DNA from: Holdemania sp. Marseille-P2844
GTDB lineage: Bacteria; Bacillota_I; Bacilli_A; Erysipelotrichales; Erysipelotrichaceae
Reading direction: 5' to 3'
Assembly (NCBI RefSeq): GCF_900120005.1
Contig: NZ_LT635448.1
Location: forward strand, 310,001 to 374,000
Length of the DNA stretch: 64,000 nt
Position numbers and translations under genes: made by a program. Numbering within the stretch: position 1 is the first letter of the stretch; each line of letters begins with the position of its first letter. The notes under the pieces are model-generated. The model worked only from the letters and a program-made list of their open reading frames with translations. It did no database searches and was not told where the DNA came from. Below are positions 1 to 8,607 of the stretch, in pieces.

Positions 1-2
1 TG

Positions 3-725
3 TCCTCTCTGATGGTGCTGACGTTAACAGCTTGCGGCAACAGCGGCAGCGGAACGCAGAAGCCAACTCAGGGAACTGAGGGCGGTTCATCCACCCCATG
101 TACAGCGGAGGGTGAAATCACGCTTGACAGCATTAACGAGTATCTGAACACAAGCGCCGACATGGGCGAAGGTTCGATGGCAAACGTCGTTGCGGTCGTA
201 CCGATCAGCCATATCAATGGTCCGCGTGAAGAAACCGATTTCTATGCCTTCGTCAATTTCAAGTATAAGGCGAGAAATTACATCAAGTATCAGATCACGT
301 ATTTGTCCTGCACCTGCCGCTCGGCGGATGTCAATTACTGGATGACAGCGTATGTTGAACTGACATTGCCGGAAAGCAAGAAGCTGGACGACGCGCAGGT
401 TCGTTTCCTGTCGTTTGACCGCGACAGCGCCGATAAGTACACGGCGGGTTTCTGGGGCGACAGCAATCCGACCCCGGCGGGAGCGACTTACGACATGTTC
501 AAGGCGGAATACATCCCGTATTTCATCGACAAGGACTATGCTTACATTAAGACGCTGAGCACGGTCGACGATATCGCAGCGGAAGATTACACTGCCGGCG
601 AAGGCCGCGAAGGGCTGACGCTGGATACGTTTACCGGGTCTTCGGTTTCATCCAACAACATCATCAGAATGCTGAACGCGCTGATGGAATATCACGGCAC
701 TGACGATTATTTCAGCGCTGAATAA
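3..725 (+). CDS. Lipoprotein with possible FMN-binding domain (5' end outside window)
   Basis: The reading frame is open to the left edge, so the true start and most of the signal peptide lie outside the window. The first visible residues form a hydrophobic stretch ending in a lipobox (L-T-A-C, then G-N-S-G-S), so the mature protein should be lipid-anchored on the outer face of the membrane, followed by a Gly/Ser/Thr-rich linker. Near the C-terminus (about residues 205-211 counted from the ATG at 12) is D-T-F-T-G-S-S followed by V-S-S-N-N. This resembles the DxxTGA(S/T) signature of FMN_bind domains, in which the last Ser/Thr receives FMN from ApbE. Ala is replaced by Ser here, so flavinylation is inference. 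The gene sits 23 bp upstream of a second lipoprotein, probably in one operon. An unrelated solute-binding or adhesin-type lipoprotein is the alternative. Confidence 0.6.
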   Translation, partial: SSLMVLTLTACGNSGSGTQKPTQGTEGGSSTPCTAEGEITLDSINEYLNTSADMGEGSMANVVAVVPISHINGPREETDFYAFVNFKYKARNYIKYQITYLSCTCRSADVNYWMTAYVELTLPESKKLDDAQVRFLSFDRDSADKYTAGFWGDSNPTPAGATYDMFKAEYIPYFIDKDYAYIKTLSTVDDIAAEDYTAGEGREGLTLDTFTGSSVSSNNIIRMLNALMEYHGTDDYFSAE

Positions 726-748
726 AAAAGGGAAAGAGGAAAAATCCA

Positions 749-1432
749 ATGAAAAAGTTATTTGCGATCGCTCTGTCTGTTCTGCTTCTGGCCGGCTGCG
801 CTTCCGCACCGCAGGAATGCCCGCCATGCGCAACTCCGGACGCGGCTGAACCAACGACGGCTGCTCCGGCACCGCTGCCTGAACCACGCGATACGACGAA
901 GACCTACAAGCCTTCCAAGGATGCGGCGGATGAAGCCTGCACTGCGGAAGTCTGGGCTACCGGCTGCTCCAGCATCAACGTTGACAATCTGACGGAATAC
1001 CTGAACCGCGACGATGTTCTGTACATCGACCTGCGCGATTACAACGACTATGCGAAAAAGCATCTGAGAAACTTTGAAGTTATTCCGTACTTTGCGCTGA
1101 TTTTTGACGAAGCCGCAGGCACGGAAGGCAAGCCGCAGCTGTATGGCGGAACGCTGGAAGAACCAGTCGCTACGTATGAAGAATCCGCAGCGCTGTTAGA
1201 AGCCATGTTCCCGAAGGATAAGACAATCTTCTTAATGTGCCAGTCCGGCGGACGTGTCGCACAGATGATGAAGCTGATGAATTCCTTAGGCTACGACATG
1301 AGCAAGATCTACAATGTCGGCGGCATGGGCCAGTTCACAGATTCCAAGTTTGCTCCATATACGACGGACAACGCGGAAATCGTTCTGGAAGCGACCTATT
1401 CGTTTGAAGGTTTGACACCGGCTACGAAATAA
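749..1432 (+). CDS. Rhodanese-domain lipoprotein
   Basis: A 227-residue protein with a clear type II signal peptide (M-K-K-L-F-A-I-A start, lipobox L-A-G-C) and a Pro/Ala/Thr-rich linker to about residue 50. The rest is a single rhodanese-like domain: a V-L-Y-I-D-L-R-D strand and the active-site loop C-Q-S-G-G-R, with the Cys that would carry the persulfide, followed by the N-V-G-G-M motif usual at the end of the fold. It should act outside the membrane in sulfur or thiol chemistry. The substrate is not evident. The ribosome site GGGAAAGAGG lies just upstream, and a strong terminator follows, so it ends the operon begun by the preceding lipoprotein. Both proteins share a short segment before the folded domain (I-x-x-D-x-x-x-E-Y-L-N), hinting at a common surface role. 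Confidence 0.85.
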   Translation: MKKLFAIALSVLLLAGCASAPQECPPCATPDAAEPTTAAPAPLPEPRDTTKTYKPSKDAADEACTAEVWATGCSSINVDNLTEYLNRDDVLYIDLRDYNDYAKKHLRNFEVIPYFALIFDEAAGTEGKPQLYGGTLEEPVATYEESAALLEAMFPKDKTIFLMCQSGGRVAQMMKLMNSLGYDMSKIYNVGGMGQFTDSKFAPYTTDNAEIVLEATYSFEGLTPATK

Positions 1433-1452
1433 GCACTTTTTAAACGCAAGGA

Positions 1453-1482
1453 AGCAGCGCCGAATTCAGCGCTGCTTTTTTT
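1453..1482 (+). terminator. Intrinsic terminator after the lipoprotein operon
   Basis: Perfect 8-bp stem AGCAGCGC/GCGCTGCT with an 8-nt loop, followed by a run of seven T. Confidence 0.9.
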
Positions 1483-1517
1483 GCGCCGTTTTTACCAATT
1501 CTGGTCGACTGTGCCCG

Positions 1518-1547
1518 TTGTGTACGCCGCTCCAACAATGGTATAAT
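1518..1547 (+). promoter_or_regulatory. Candidate promoter for the Hpt/c-di-GMP operon
   Basis: TATAAT at 1542-1547 with a weak TTGTGT 18 bp upstream. The rest of the 330-bp gap 1433-1762 holds the terminator above, a CGGCC-rich hairpin at about 1566-1592 and otherwise nothing recognised; I looked for a c-di-GMP riboswitch and did not see its conserved core. Confidence 0.35.
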
Positions 1548-1762
1548 AACAATGTTTTTATAACCCGCCGGCCGCATGGAAACAGGCCGGTTTATTAACA
1601 AATACAGAGGAAAACAACGATAGTCTTGATCAGAAGAGGATCTGATTCCAAGGCAGATTCCAGCATGTTTTCCAAGATCCGGCACGCTGGGGCCGGGCGT
1701 TTTGACCGTTGTGATGAGCGGTGAAACGTGGAAGCTTCAAAAAAGAAGGAGGAAATCATCTC

Positions 1763-2128
1763 ATGATGACTGTCGAACAATGCTATACTCAGCTCGGCGG
1801 CGATTACGCGGATATTACTCGGCGGATGGGAACGGACGAACGGGTGATAAAATTTCTGGGTATGCTTTTGCGGGACAACTCGTTTGAACAGCTGAAAACG
1901 GCGCTGGAAAAGGAAGACTATGGGACGGCCTTCCGTGCGGCGCATACTCTGAAGGGAGTGCTGCTGAATTTAAGCCTGACGTCCCAGGCCAAGGTGATCA
2001 GCGAATTAACGGAGGTTCTGCGTCCGCAGCAGGCGAATGACCAGATCGGACCGCTGTTTGAAAAAGCGAAGGCTGCCTACGCGGAACTGACGATGGGGAT
2101 TGAAGCGCTGTTGGGAAAGAATGAATAA
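1763..2128 (+). CDS. Histidine phosphotransfer (Hpt) domain protein
   Basis: A 121-residue stand-alone Hpt protein. The motif A-A-H-T-L-K-G around residues 52-58 is the hallmark of the four-helix Hpt fold; the His is the phospho-accepting residue. It would shuttle phosphoryl groups between a hybrid kinase elsewhere and a receiver domain. The obvious partner is the receiver at the N-terminus of the next gene, whose ATG overlaps this stop codon by one base. The start was placed at 1763 because AAGGAGG at 1746-1752 precedes it by 10 bases; a longer frame from 1721 has no such site. A second ATG follows directly at 1766. Confidence 0.8.
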   Translation: MMTVEQCYTQLGGDYADITRRMGTDERVIKFLGMLLRDNSFEQLKTALEKEDYGTAFRAAHTLKGVLLNLSLTSQAKVISELTEVLRPQQANDQIGPLFEKAKAAYAELTMGIEALLGKNE

Positions 2129-4182
2129 TGATGAAAGCTCGCGATAAAGTATTGATCGTTGATGATTCTGATATCAACCGGTTGCTGCTGGCCGATATGC
2201 TGGCGCAGGATTACGAGTTGTTGGAAGCGGCGAACGGATTGGAAGCCGTCACGATCATGAGTCAGCAATACAATGAAATTTCATTGGTCTTGTTAGACAT
2301 CGTGATGCCGATGATGGATGGCTTCGAGGTGCTGGCTTCCATGAATAAGGCCGGGTATATTGATCATATCCCGGTGATTATGATTTCTGCGGAAACCTCC
2401 TCCGCTTATATTGATCATGCCTACGATCTGGGAGCGGCGGAATATATCAGCCGGCCGTTTGACGAGAAAACGGTCAAGCGGCGTGTGAAGAATACTATAA
2501 TGCTGTATGCCAAACAGAAGTATCTGGAAAACATGGTTACTGAGCAGCTGCTGGAAAAAGAAAAAAACAATCTGGTGATGGTTGAAATATTAAGTCATAT
2601 CGTCGAGTTTCGAAATGGCGAAAGCGGACTGCACGTCATGCATATCCGCGTCATTACGGAAGCACTGCTGAAACAGCTGTGTCGGATGACGGAACGCTAC
2701 AACCTTACCACGGAACAGATTGCGATGATCTCCAATGCTTCCGCATTGCACGACATCGGGAAAATTTCAATTCCCGAGTCAATCCTGAACAAACCGGGGA
2801 AACTGACGCCTCAGGAATACGCTGTAATCAAAACCCACAGTGCGATCGGTGCGGAAATGCTGGAAAAAATCCACTATTTTGAAACGGAAAAGCTTGTGCA
2901 GGTGGCCCGGGATATTTGCCGGTGGCATCATGAACGGTATGACGGCCGCGGTTATCCGGACGGACTGAAGGGGGAAGAAATTCCGATTTCTGCTCAGGTT
3001 GTTTCCCTGGCGGATGTCTACGACGCTCTGGTCAGCGTCCGTGTATACAAAGCGGCTTATACGCATGAAGAAGCGATGCAGATGATTTTCAACGGGGAAT
3101 GCGGCACCTTTAATCCTTTGTTGCTGGAATGTCTGAAGGAAGCCGGCCCGACATTAAAGAAGGAGCTGAAAATTCGCTCGCTTTCCGGCGCCTCCCGGAT
3201 TGAGCTGCAGGATATGGCGCGGAATCTGATTCAAAGCGGCAACGCCTCCAACCGAACTCTGGCATTGCTGGAACAGGAACGGACGAAATATCAGTTCTTT
3301 GCTTCGATGTCCAAGGAAATTCAATTTGAATATAATTTCCACTCCGATTTGTTAAGCATCTCCGAATGGGGTTCAGCCCAGTTGGGCATCAACGAAGTGA
3401 TCATGCATCCGCTGAAGGATTCGCAGATTCTCAATTTGTTCGACAGCGCAGATTTTAATGATTTCCTGACAAAGATTCGCACGGCAGAGCCGGAGAATCC
3501 CATTCTCAGCGGCACTTATCCGTTAAACATTAAGGGTGTTTCACGGTGGTTTAAGGTTGTTGCGCGGCCATTATGGGTGATGGAGGAATCTTCAGAGCTC
3601 ACCGGGGTGATCGGTAAATTCATTGACGTGCATGATGAACAGATAGAACTGGATCAGCTGAAGCAGATGGCAAAAATTGATTCCCTGACGGGGTTGTACA
3701 ACCGGGCTTACGCGAAGCGGGCACTGGATACGATCTTGAACACCGGGGGCCATGCGAGTCAGAATTTTGCGCTGCTGGTCTTCGATATCGACTTTTTCAA
3801 GAGCGCGAATGATGAATACGGCCACCTGTTCGGTGATCAGGTGCTGGCCAACATCGCCCGCCGGATACAGGCGAACGTGCGCAAATCGGATATTTCTGCC
3901 CGGATCGGCGGAGATGAGTTTCTGATCTTTATGGAATACAAGGATCATCTGGAACAGATGATTGAACGGATCTTTCAGGCGCTCAATGGGAGCTATCAGG
4001 GCTATGATATTACGGTCAGTATGGGCGTCGCCTGTTTTCCGCAGGACGGACTGGATTATCTGACGTTGTTCCATCATGCCGATCAGGCGCTGTACGCCGC
4101 AAAACGCCGCGGCCGCCGGCAGTATTGTCTGTATGAGAGTTCGATGCAGGATTTATTGACCGGGGTATCGGCTGAGGCTTAA
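2128..4182 (+). CDS. Response regulator with HD-GYP and GGDEF domains
   Basis: A 684-residue cytoplasmic signalling protein. Domains in order: receiver (residues 6-120, acidic pocket D12/D13, phospho-Asp D57, with the usual Lys before the conserved Pro replaced by Arg at 109); a short coiled linker; HD-GYP phosphodiesterase (about 150-330, HD at 208-209, GYP at 275-277 within Y-D-G-R-G-Y-P); a PAS-like stretch (about 385-500); and GGDEF diguanylate cyclase (about 520-680, intact GGDEF at 594-598). It therefore has the residues to make and to break cyclic-di-GMP, with the balance presumably set by phosphorylation via the co-transcribed Hpt protein. ATG at 2128 overlaps the upstream TAA; ATG 2131 is an alternative. 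Confidence 0.9.
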   Translation: MMKARDKVLIVDDSDINRLLLADMLAQDYELLEAANGLEAVTIMSQQYNEISLVLLDIVMPMMDGFEVLASMNKAGYIDHIPVIMISAETSSAYIDHAYDLGAAEYISRPFDEKTVKRRVKNTIMLYAKQKYLENMVTEQLLEKEKNNLVMVEILSHIVEFRNGESGLHVMHIRVITEALLKQLCRMTERYNLTTEQIAMISNASALHDIGKISIPESILNKPGKLTPQEYAVIKTHSAIGAEMLEKIHYFETEKLVQVARDICRWHHERYDGRGYPDGLKGEEIPISAQVVSLADVYDALVSVRVYKAAYTHEEAMQMIFNGECGTFNPLLLECLKEAGPTLKKELKIRSLSGASRIELQDMARNLIQSGNASNRTLALLEQERTKYQFFASMSKEIQFEYNFHSDLLSISEWGSAQLGINEVIMHPLKDSQILNLFDSADFNDFLTKIRTAEPENPILSGTYPLNIKGVSRWFKVVARPLWVMEESSELTGVIGKFIDVHDEQIELDQLKQMAKIDSLTGLYNRAYAKRALDTILNTGGHASQNFALLVFDIDFFKSANDEYGHLFGDQVLANIARRIQANVRKSDISARIGGDEFLIFMEYKDHLEQMIERIFQALNGSYQGYDITVSMGVACFPQDGLDYLTLFHHADQALYAAKRRGRRQYCLYESSMQDLLTGVSAEA

Positions 4183-4244
4183 GCGAGGGGCCAGAGGAAT
4201 ATCAGGATCCCGGCCGGATATCCGAATAGTCAAAGAATGAAAAA

Positions 4245-4276
4245 GAGCGGTTTTCTCAAACGACCGCTTTTTTTAT
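4245..4276. terminator. Bidirectional terminator between convergent genes
   Basis: AGCGG/CCGCT stem flanked by A-run on one side and T-run on the other, between the c-di-GMP gene and the convergent XRE gene. Confidence 0.7.
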
Positions 4277-4346
4277 CAGCGTTCTTTTAGTCAGGCAGGG
4301 CTTGAAAATAAAAAAGGAAGCCGCGCTTCCTGTTGAAGAATGAGAA

Positions 4347-5156
4347 TTAATCTTTGATATTTAACAGTTTGCGATAAGCTCCGGAGGTCATGCCGGCGTC
4401 GATGAAATTGCCGACGCTGATTGCGATGAAGGGAAACAAAACGACGCAGTTGACGTCATATTCGCCATACAGGCCGTTCAGCATGAGCATCAGACTGACG
4501 CCGAAGATGATCAACGAAACGCCTACCACAATTTTTCGCGTGAACGTTTTCTGATACCGCTCGTAATCCGCCTGAAGATCGCAGATCAGCTCCCCGCTTA
4601 AATGGAAGTTCTGCTTTTCGATCTTTTCAATCTCCTGATAATCCATTCCGTTTTTGACCAGCAACCCGACGCCGATCGCGATAAAGAACATCATGATCGC
4701 CACGCCCAGATCATTGTCAATCGCGATTACCGGCATGACTCCGCACAGGATAAAACCGACGCCGACGCTGATCCAGCGGGAAAAGCGCTGGTTGAGATCC
4801 AGATAGCGTTCTACCGTGTCGCGGTCTGTGGTGTAGGCGAAGCGTCCGATCAGGGAATCCTCTTCATGGATATCGTCCGGCAGCGTGACCGTGGAACGGG
4901 TTTCTTCCATCCAAGCCTGTTCTTCTTCTTCCAGCGGTTTAAAAGACGCCGGCTGTTGCCGGGTTTCCTTCATCAGTTCATCCAGAGAAATCCCCAGCAG
5001 GTCGCTGAGCTGGATCAGCTTCTCGACTTCCGGATAGCCTTGTCCGCTTTCCCATTTGGACACCGCCTGACGGGAAACGTTGAGTTCAAAAGCCAGCTGT
5101 TCCTGAGAAAAACCAACTTCTTTTCTTCTTTTTTGAAGTTTTTGCGCAAAATTCAT
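4347..5156 (-). CDS. XRE-family regulator with membrane domain
   Basis: A 269-residue protein starting with a classic helix-turn-helix (residues 5-60, F-S-Q-E-Q-L-A and S-R-Q-A-V-S-K-W-E-S-G). The C-terminal half has four hydrophobic segments (two pairs, about residues 130-175 and 205-260), so the regulator is probably tethered to the membrane. This architecture is common in Firmicutes, usually with unknown signal. It is divergent from the AEC transporter gene at 5374, which may be its target, but no operator could be singled out. Confidence 0.8.
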   Translation of the reverse strand: MNFAQKLQKRRKEVGFSQEQLAFELNVSRQAVSKWESGQGYPEVEKLIQLSDLLGISLDELMKETRQQPASFKPLEEEEQAWMEETRSTVTLPDDIHEEDSLIGRFAYTTDRDTVERYLDLNQRFSRWISVGVGFILCGVMPVIAIDNDLGVAIMMFFIAIGVGLLVKNGMDYQEIEKIEKQNFHLSGELICDLQADYERYQKTFTRKIVVGVSLIIFGVSLMLMLNGLYGEYDVNCVVLFPFIAISVGNFIDAGMTSGAYRKLLNIKD

Positions 5157-5318
5157 GCGTGCTCACCAACCTTACATTGTTGCCTTCATTGTATTCGAAA
5201 ATGAACAGGAAATCTACCAAGTTGTGTTTGCGTTTGCGGGCAACTTTAAGTTGCGGGCTTAAAAGCAAGGAAAACAGCGGCAAATTTGCCATATTTTCTC
5301 CCTTTGAAAATTTCTGTC

Positions 5319-5346
5319 TGGACAAAAGGTTCGGTTGTTTTACAAT
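5319..5346 (+). promoter_or_regulatory. Promoter of the AEC transporter gene
   Basis: TGGACA at 5319-5324, 16-bp spacer, TACAAT at 5341-5346. Transcription would start about 20 bases before the chosen start codon, which rules out the longer upstream reading frame. Confidence 0.5.
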
Positions 5347-5373
5347 GAGGGGGTAGAGAGCGGGGGTTTTTCC

Positions 5374-6312
5374 ATGGAGAGTTTAATTTTGTCCCTCAAC
5401 GTCGTGCTGCCGTTGTTATTTCTGATCTTGGTGGGGCAGGGTGTGCGGCGGTTGAAATTGTGCGATGAACGGACGTTAAAACAAATGAATCAGCTGGTTT
5501 TTAAATTATTTCTGCCCTGTACCTTGTTTAATAATATCTTATCGACAGATTTGAAAACGGTGCTGCAGCCGCAGTTATTGATGTATGCGGCGGTCTGCGT
5601 CTTGATCGCCTGCGGTGCGGGCTGGCTGGTCATGCCGCGGATTACAGCCGATCCGCGCAAACAGGGCGTCATGATCATGAATACGTACCGGAGTAATGCC
5701 GTGTTGTTCGGCATGCCGATCGTGCAGCTGATCTATGGGGATTCGCAGTTAGGCGTCATGTCGATGTTGATCGCAGTGATTGTCCCTTTATTTAATATTC
5801 TGTCAGTGATTGTATTGGAATCCTTCCGTGGGGGGAAAGCGCGCTTATCCAGACTGGTTGGAGGGATTGTGACCAATCCGCTGATCATCGCGTCAGCGCT
5901 GGGGTTACTTTGCTTGTTTTCCGGGGTTCATCTGTGGAAGCCGATCGCGTCGGTGATCGGTGATATGGGCAAGGTATCCACGCCGCTGGCGTTGATTATT
6001 CTGGGAGCGGGCTTCCAGCCGGAACACGTCGCTGACAATCAGAAAGAACTGATCGCCTCGGTTTCCGCCCGGCTGATCTGGACGCCGCTGGCGGCGCTGG
6101 GCTGCGCGGTGCTGCTGGGGATTCGCGGAGTGGCGTTAGTCAGTCTGCTGGCGATTTTTGCCTCGCCCAATGCGGTGTCTTCCTATTCGATGGCCGAAGG
6201 AATGGGCAGCGACAGCGAACTGGCGAGTCAGGGCTTATTGTTAAGTACCGTGTTCTGCATCCCGACGATCTTTCTGTGGATTTTCTGTTTCAGTCAGTGC
6301 GGCTGGATTTAA
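5374..6312 (+). CDS. AEC-family (auxin efflux carrier-like) transporter
   Basis: A 312-residue membrane protein with about ten hydrophobic segments in two halves, fitting bacterial AEC permeases (about 310 residues). Typical features are the N-terminal V-V-L-P-L-L-F-L-I-L-V-G segment and a family-like R-S-N-A-V-L-F-G-M-P near residue 110. Bacterial members carry malate, other organic anions or small metabolites; the substrate here cannot be read from sequence. ATG 5374 was chosen over 5335 because the promoter -10 box overlaps the earlier start region. It is transcribed alone, divergent from the XRE regulator. Confidence 0.8.
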   Translation: MESLILSLNVVLPLLFLILVGQGVRRLKLCDERTLKQMNQLVFKLFLPCTLFNNILSTDLKTVLQPQLLMYAAVCVLIACGAGWLVMPRITADPRKQGVMIMNTYRSNAVLFGMPIVQLIYGDSQLGVMSMLIAVIVPLFNILSVIVLESFRGGKARLSRLVGGIVTNPLIIASALGLLCLFSGVHLWKPIASVIGDMGKVSTPLALIILGAGFQPEHVADNQKELIASVSARLIWTPLAALGCAVLLGIRGVALVSLLAIFASPNAVSSYSMAEGMGSDSELASQGLLLSTVFCIPTIFLWIFCFSQCGWI

Positions 6313-6918
6313 CGCGGGGAGGGAACCATTATGCGTATTTGTTTTCAGACCGATCCCCGGTTTTGTCCGGATCTTCAGCTTGAGCATCAGCGGGTGCTTG
6401 CCACAGTCCCGGCTGCCGCTTGGAAGCTAAGATTGTGGGGACTCCCCTTTAACTCTCAGGAAAGCAAATTAAAAATATTGTCCGCAGCTTTAAGACTCTT
6501 ATTCAGTGTCTGGGGCTGGCTTGGCATTTTTATACAAAGAAGCAGGCGGTATAAAGTGTTATGGAAAGAAATGATACCTCCCAGAGTGATTTGGTTATTT
6601 ACCTTGTCTGCTTAAGAGGGTTCATATCAGAAAGCTTTGTACTCCCTGCCTTTTTATCTTGACTGAGTTTGGAAAAGAAGCGGGTTCAGAGTGGTTCAGT
6701 CTATGCTCCAAATTTTATGGAGCAGGCTGTCTTCGCATCGGATGTCAGATATGCCCCTGTGACAGCGGGGGAAAACCCGATTCTCCGCGTCCTCCACTGC
6801 CGTTAAGCTTGTTTTTGTCGTTTTATCCCCTTACCGATCAGTTTATTGACAAAAAAGGTGGAAAAGAAAAAATCATCCGTGTTTCGGAATCCTTTTTCAC
6901 ATTCTTATTCAGGAAACG
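6313..6918. other. Long gap without a convincing gene
   Basis: About 600 bases. A 94-codon frame at 6331-6615 has a plausible GGGAGGG site 7 bases before its ATG, and an 87-codon frame runs 6659-6922, but neither product resembles anything I know. They may be a decayed gene or chance. Confidence 0.4.
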
Positions 6919-6948
6919 TTGACATAAAGCGCGGAGTTCGACTATAAT
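6919..6948 (+). promoter_or_regulatory. Promoter of the attenuated MATE gene
   Basis: TTGACA (6919-6924), 18-bp spacer, TATAAT (6943-6948). Transcription would begin near 6955, leaving a leader of about 100 bases before the MATE start codon. Confidence 0.8.
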
Positions 6949-6977
6949 GACACTGTTCATCGGAGGGGAAATCACAA

Positions 6978-6995
6978 ATGTGGTTTGCTGGATAA
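6978..6995 (+). CDS. Leader peptide MWFAG upstream of MATE exporter
   Basis: A five-codon open frame, ATG-TGG-TTT-GCT-GGA-TAA, preceded by a strong Shine-Dalgarno GGAGGGG (6962-6968) 9 bases upstream. The Gly codon and stop lie inside the 5' arm of the terminator that follows. A small hairpin (AAATCAC/GTGGTTT, 6969-6986) places the ATG in its loop. By analogy with known short upstream ORFs of antibiotic-resistance genes, a ribosome stalled here would block the terminator and let transcription continue into the exporter. The function is inference; the arrangement is seen directly. Confidence 0.6.
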   Translation: MWFAG

Positions 6996-7032
6996 GATGG
7001 CTGACTGAAACGTCAGTGTCTTATCCTTTTTT
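6990..7032 (+). terminator. Leader terminator (attenuator) of MATE gene
   Basis: GGATAAGA (6990-6997) pairs perfectly with TCTTATCC (7019-7026), with an inner CTGAC/GTCAG stem, then six T. It lies between promoter and start codon, so it must be bypassed for expression. Confidence 0.85.
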
Positions 7033-7052
7033 GATTGATGGGAGGTTTTAGG

Positions 7053-8408
7053 ATGAGAGCAGAATTTACGAGCGGCAAAATTTTAGCGCCGTTGATGAAA
7101 TTTACCGTACCGATCATGATCGCGCTGATCCTGCAGGCGCTCTATGGCGCGGTCGACTTGTTAGTCGTCGGCCAGTTCGCTTCGCCGGAGGCGGTCTCGG
7201 CCGTCGCGACAGGCAGTCAGGTCATGCACTCGATGATGGTGATCATCACCGGACTGGCAATGGGCATCACCGTGCTGATCGGTCAGCAGTTCGGCCGGGG
7301 TGAACCGGAAAAAGTAGGGCAGACAGTGGAAAGCGGCGTCTTTCTGTTCGGCTGTCTGGCGATCATCCTGACCGCTGTCATGTTGGCCGCGACGCCGGTA
7401 TTGGTTACGTTAATGCAGGCGCCGGCTGAAGCGGTCGCGTTTACGAATCAATATGTTCTGATCTGTTCCGGAGGAATTCTGTTTATTGCCGCCTACAATA
7501 CGCTGGGCAGTATCTTCCGCGGTTTGGGCGATGCACGCACGCCGTTGTTAGCGGTGGCGATTGCCTGTGCTGCGAATATCGTGCTCGATCTGTTGTTCGT
7601 CGCGGGCTTTAAAATGGGAGCGGCCGGTGCGGCGCTGGCAACGGTGATGGCACAGGCGGCCAGTGTGGTTTTGTCGCTCGCTGTGGTTGCACGTCAGGGT
7701 CTGCCGTTTCCGTTTTCATGGCGGCGGATCCGGTTTCATGGAGAAACTGTTAAAGAAATCGTCAAGCTGGGCGCACCGGTCGCGCTGCAGGATCTGTTAG
7801 TCAGCATTTCTTTTTTGGCGATCACGGCGATTGTGAATCAGCTGGGCGTCATTGCTTCGGCCGGGGTCGGCGTCGCGGAGAAGGTCTGCACATTTATCCT
7901 GTTGGTGCCTTCGGCTTATGCGCAATCCATTTCCGCTTATGTCGCGCAGAACATCGGCGCGAACCAGCCGCAGCGGGCAAAACGGGGAATGGTTTACGGA
8001 ATCGCTACTTCATTGTTATTCGGTGTCTTCATGAGTTATTTTGCGTTTTTCCACGGCAATCTGCTTTCCGGATTATTTGCCCGTGATCCGCAGGTTATTC
8101 TGGCGGCTGCGGATTATTTAAAAGCCTATGCGATCGACACGCTGCTGGTGTCGTTTATGTTCTGCTTCGTCGGTTATTTCAACGGCTGCGGCAAGACGAC
8201 CTTCGTCATGTTTCAGGGATTGATCGGCGCGTTCTGCGTGCGAATTCCCGTTTCCTATCTGGCAAGTAAACTGGTTCCGGTCACCTTGTTCAAGATCGGT
8301 CTGGCCACGCCGTGTTCCACCTTTGTTCAGATCATCCTGTGCGTCCTTTATTTTCTCTGGCTGGGGCGGAAAGAAAAAATGAGTTTGAAACAAGCGGAAG
8401 TCAGATAA
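7053..8408 (+). CDS. MATE-family efflux transporter
   Basis: A 451-residue protein with about twelve hydrophobic segments in two homologous halves, the standard MATE size. The N-terminal segment I-L-A-P-L-M-K-F-T-V-P-I and the Y-G-A-V-D-L-L-V-V-G-Q motif are typical of the DinF/NorM-like Firmicute branch. These antiporters export cationic drugs and metabolites using sodium or proton gradients. Start ATG 7053 follows GGAGG at 7041-7045. The leader with a stop-overlapped terminator suggests induction by a ribosome-affecting compound, making drug efflux the likeliest role. A hairpin terminator follows. Confidence 0.9.
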   Translation: MRAEFTSGKILAPLMKFTVPIMIALILQALYGAVDLLVVGQFASPEAVSAVATGSQVMHSMMVIITGLAMGITVLIGQQFGRGEPEKVGQTVESGVFLFGCLAIILTAVMLAATPVLVTLMQAPAEAVAFTNQYVLICSGGILFIAAYNTLGSIFRGLGDARTPLLAVAIACAANIVLDLLFVAGFKMGAAGAALATVMAQAASVVLSLAVVARQGLPFPFSWRRIRFHGETVKEIVKLGAPVALQDLLVSISFLAITAIVNQLGVIASAGVGVAEKVCTFILLVPSAYAQSISAYVAQNIGANQPQRAKRGMVYGIATSLLFGVFMSYFAFFHGNLLSGLFARDPQVILAAADYLKAYAIDTLLVSFMFCFVGYFNGCGKTTFVMFQGLIGAFCVRIPVSYLASKLVPVTLFKIGLATPCSTFVQIILCVLYFLWLGRKEKMSLKQAEVR

Positions 8409-8489
8409 AACTGAAAGAATTAAAGTATAAAGTCTGACTGCGCTGCAAACATAAGTCAGACTGCGGATAGATCTTACGTTCAACTGTTA

Positions 8490-8530
8490 AAAAAATGAAG
8501 CTTTCCGCAAGCCGCAAGCTTCATTTTTTT
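8490..8530. terminator. Bidirectional terminator
   Basis: ATGAAGCTT/AAGCTTCAT perfect 9-bp stem with flanking A-run and T-run; separates the MATE gene from the convergent RpiR gene. A second inverted repeat (AGTCTGACT 8431-8439 / AGTCAGACT 8453-8461) without T-run lies just before it. Confidence 0.8.
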
Positions 8531-8607
8531 GTTATTCATTTCTTTATGGATGGCAGACGGGAAGTCCGGGACTTTCTCTCTGATCGAGAAGAGCCGGGTT
8601 AGCACGT

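Noticed and set aside
1555-1700. Possible c-di-GMP riboswitch before the HD-GYP/GGDEF operon
   Set aside because: The conserved cores of class I and II were not found; only a short GC hairpin is present.
6331-6615. 94-codon frame after the AEC gene
   Set aside because: Plausible ribosome site but low-complexity, Trp/Arg-rich product with no recognisable family; kept only as part of a gap note.
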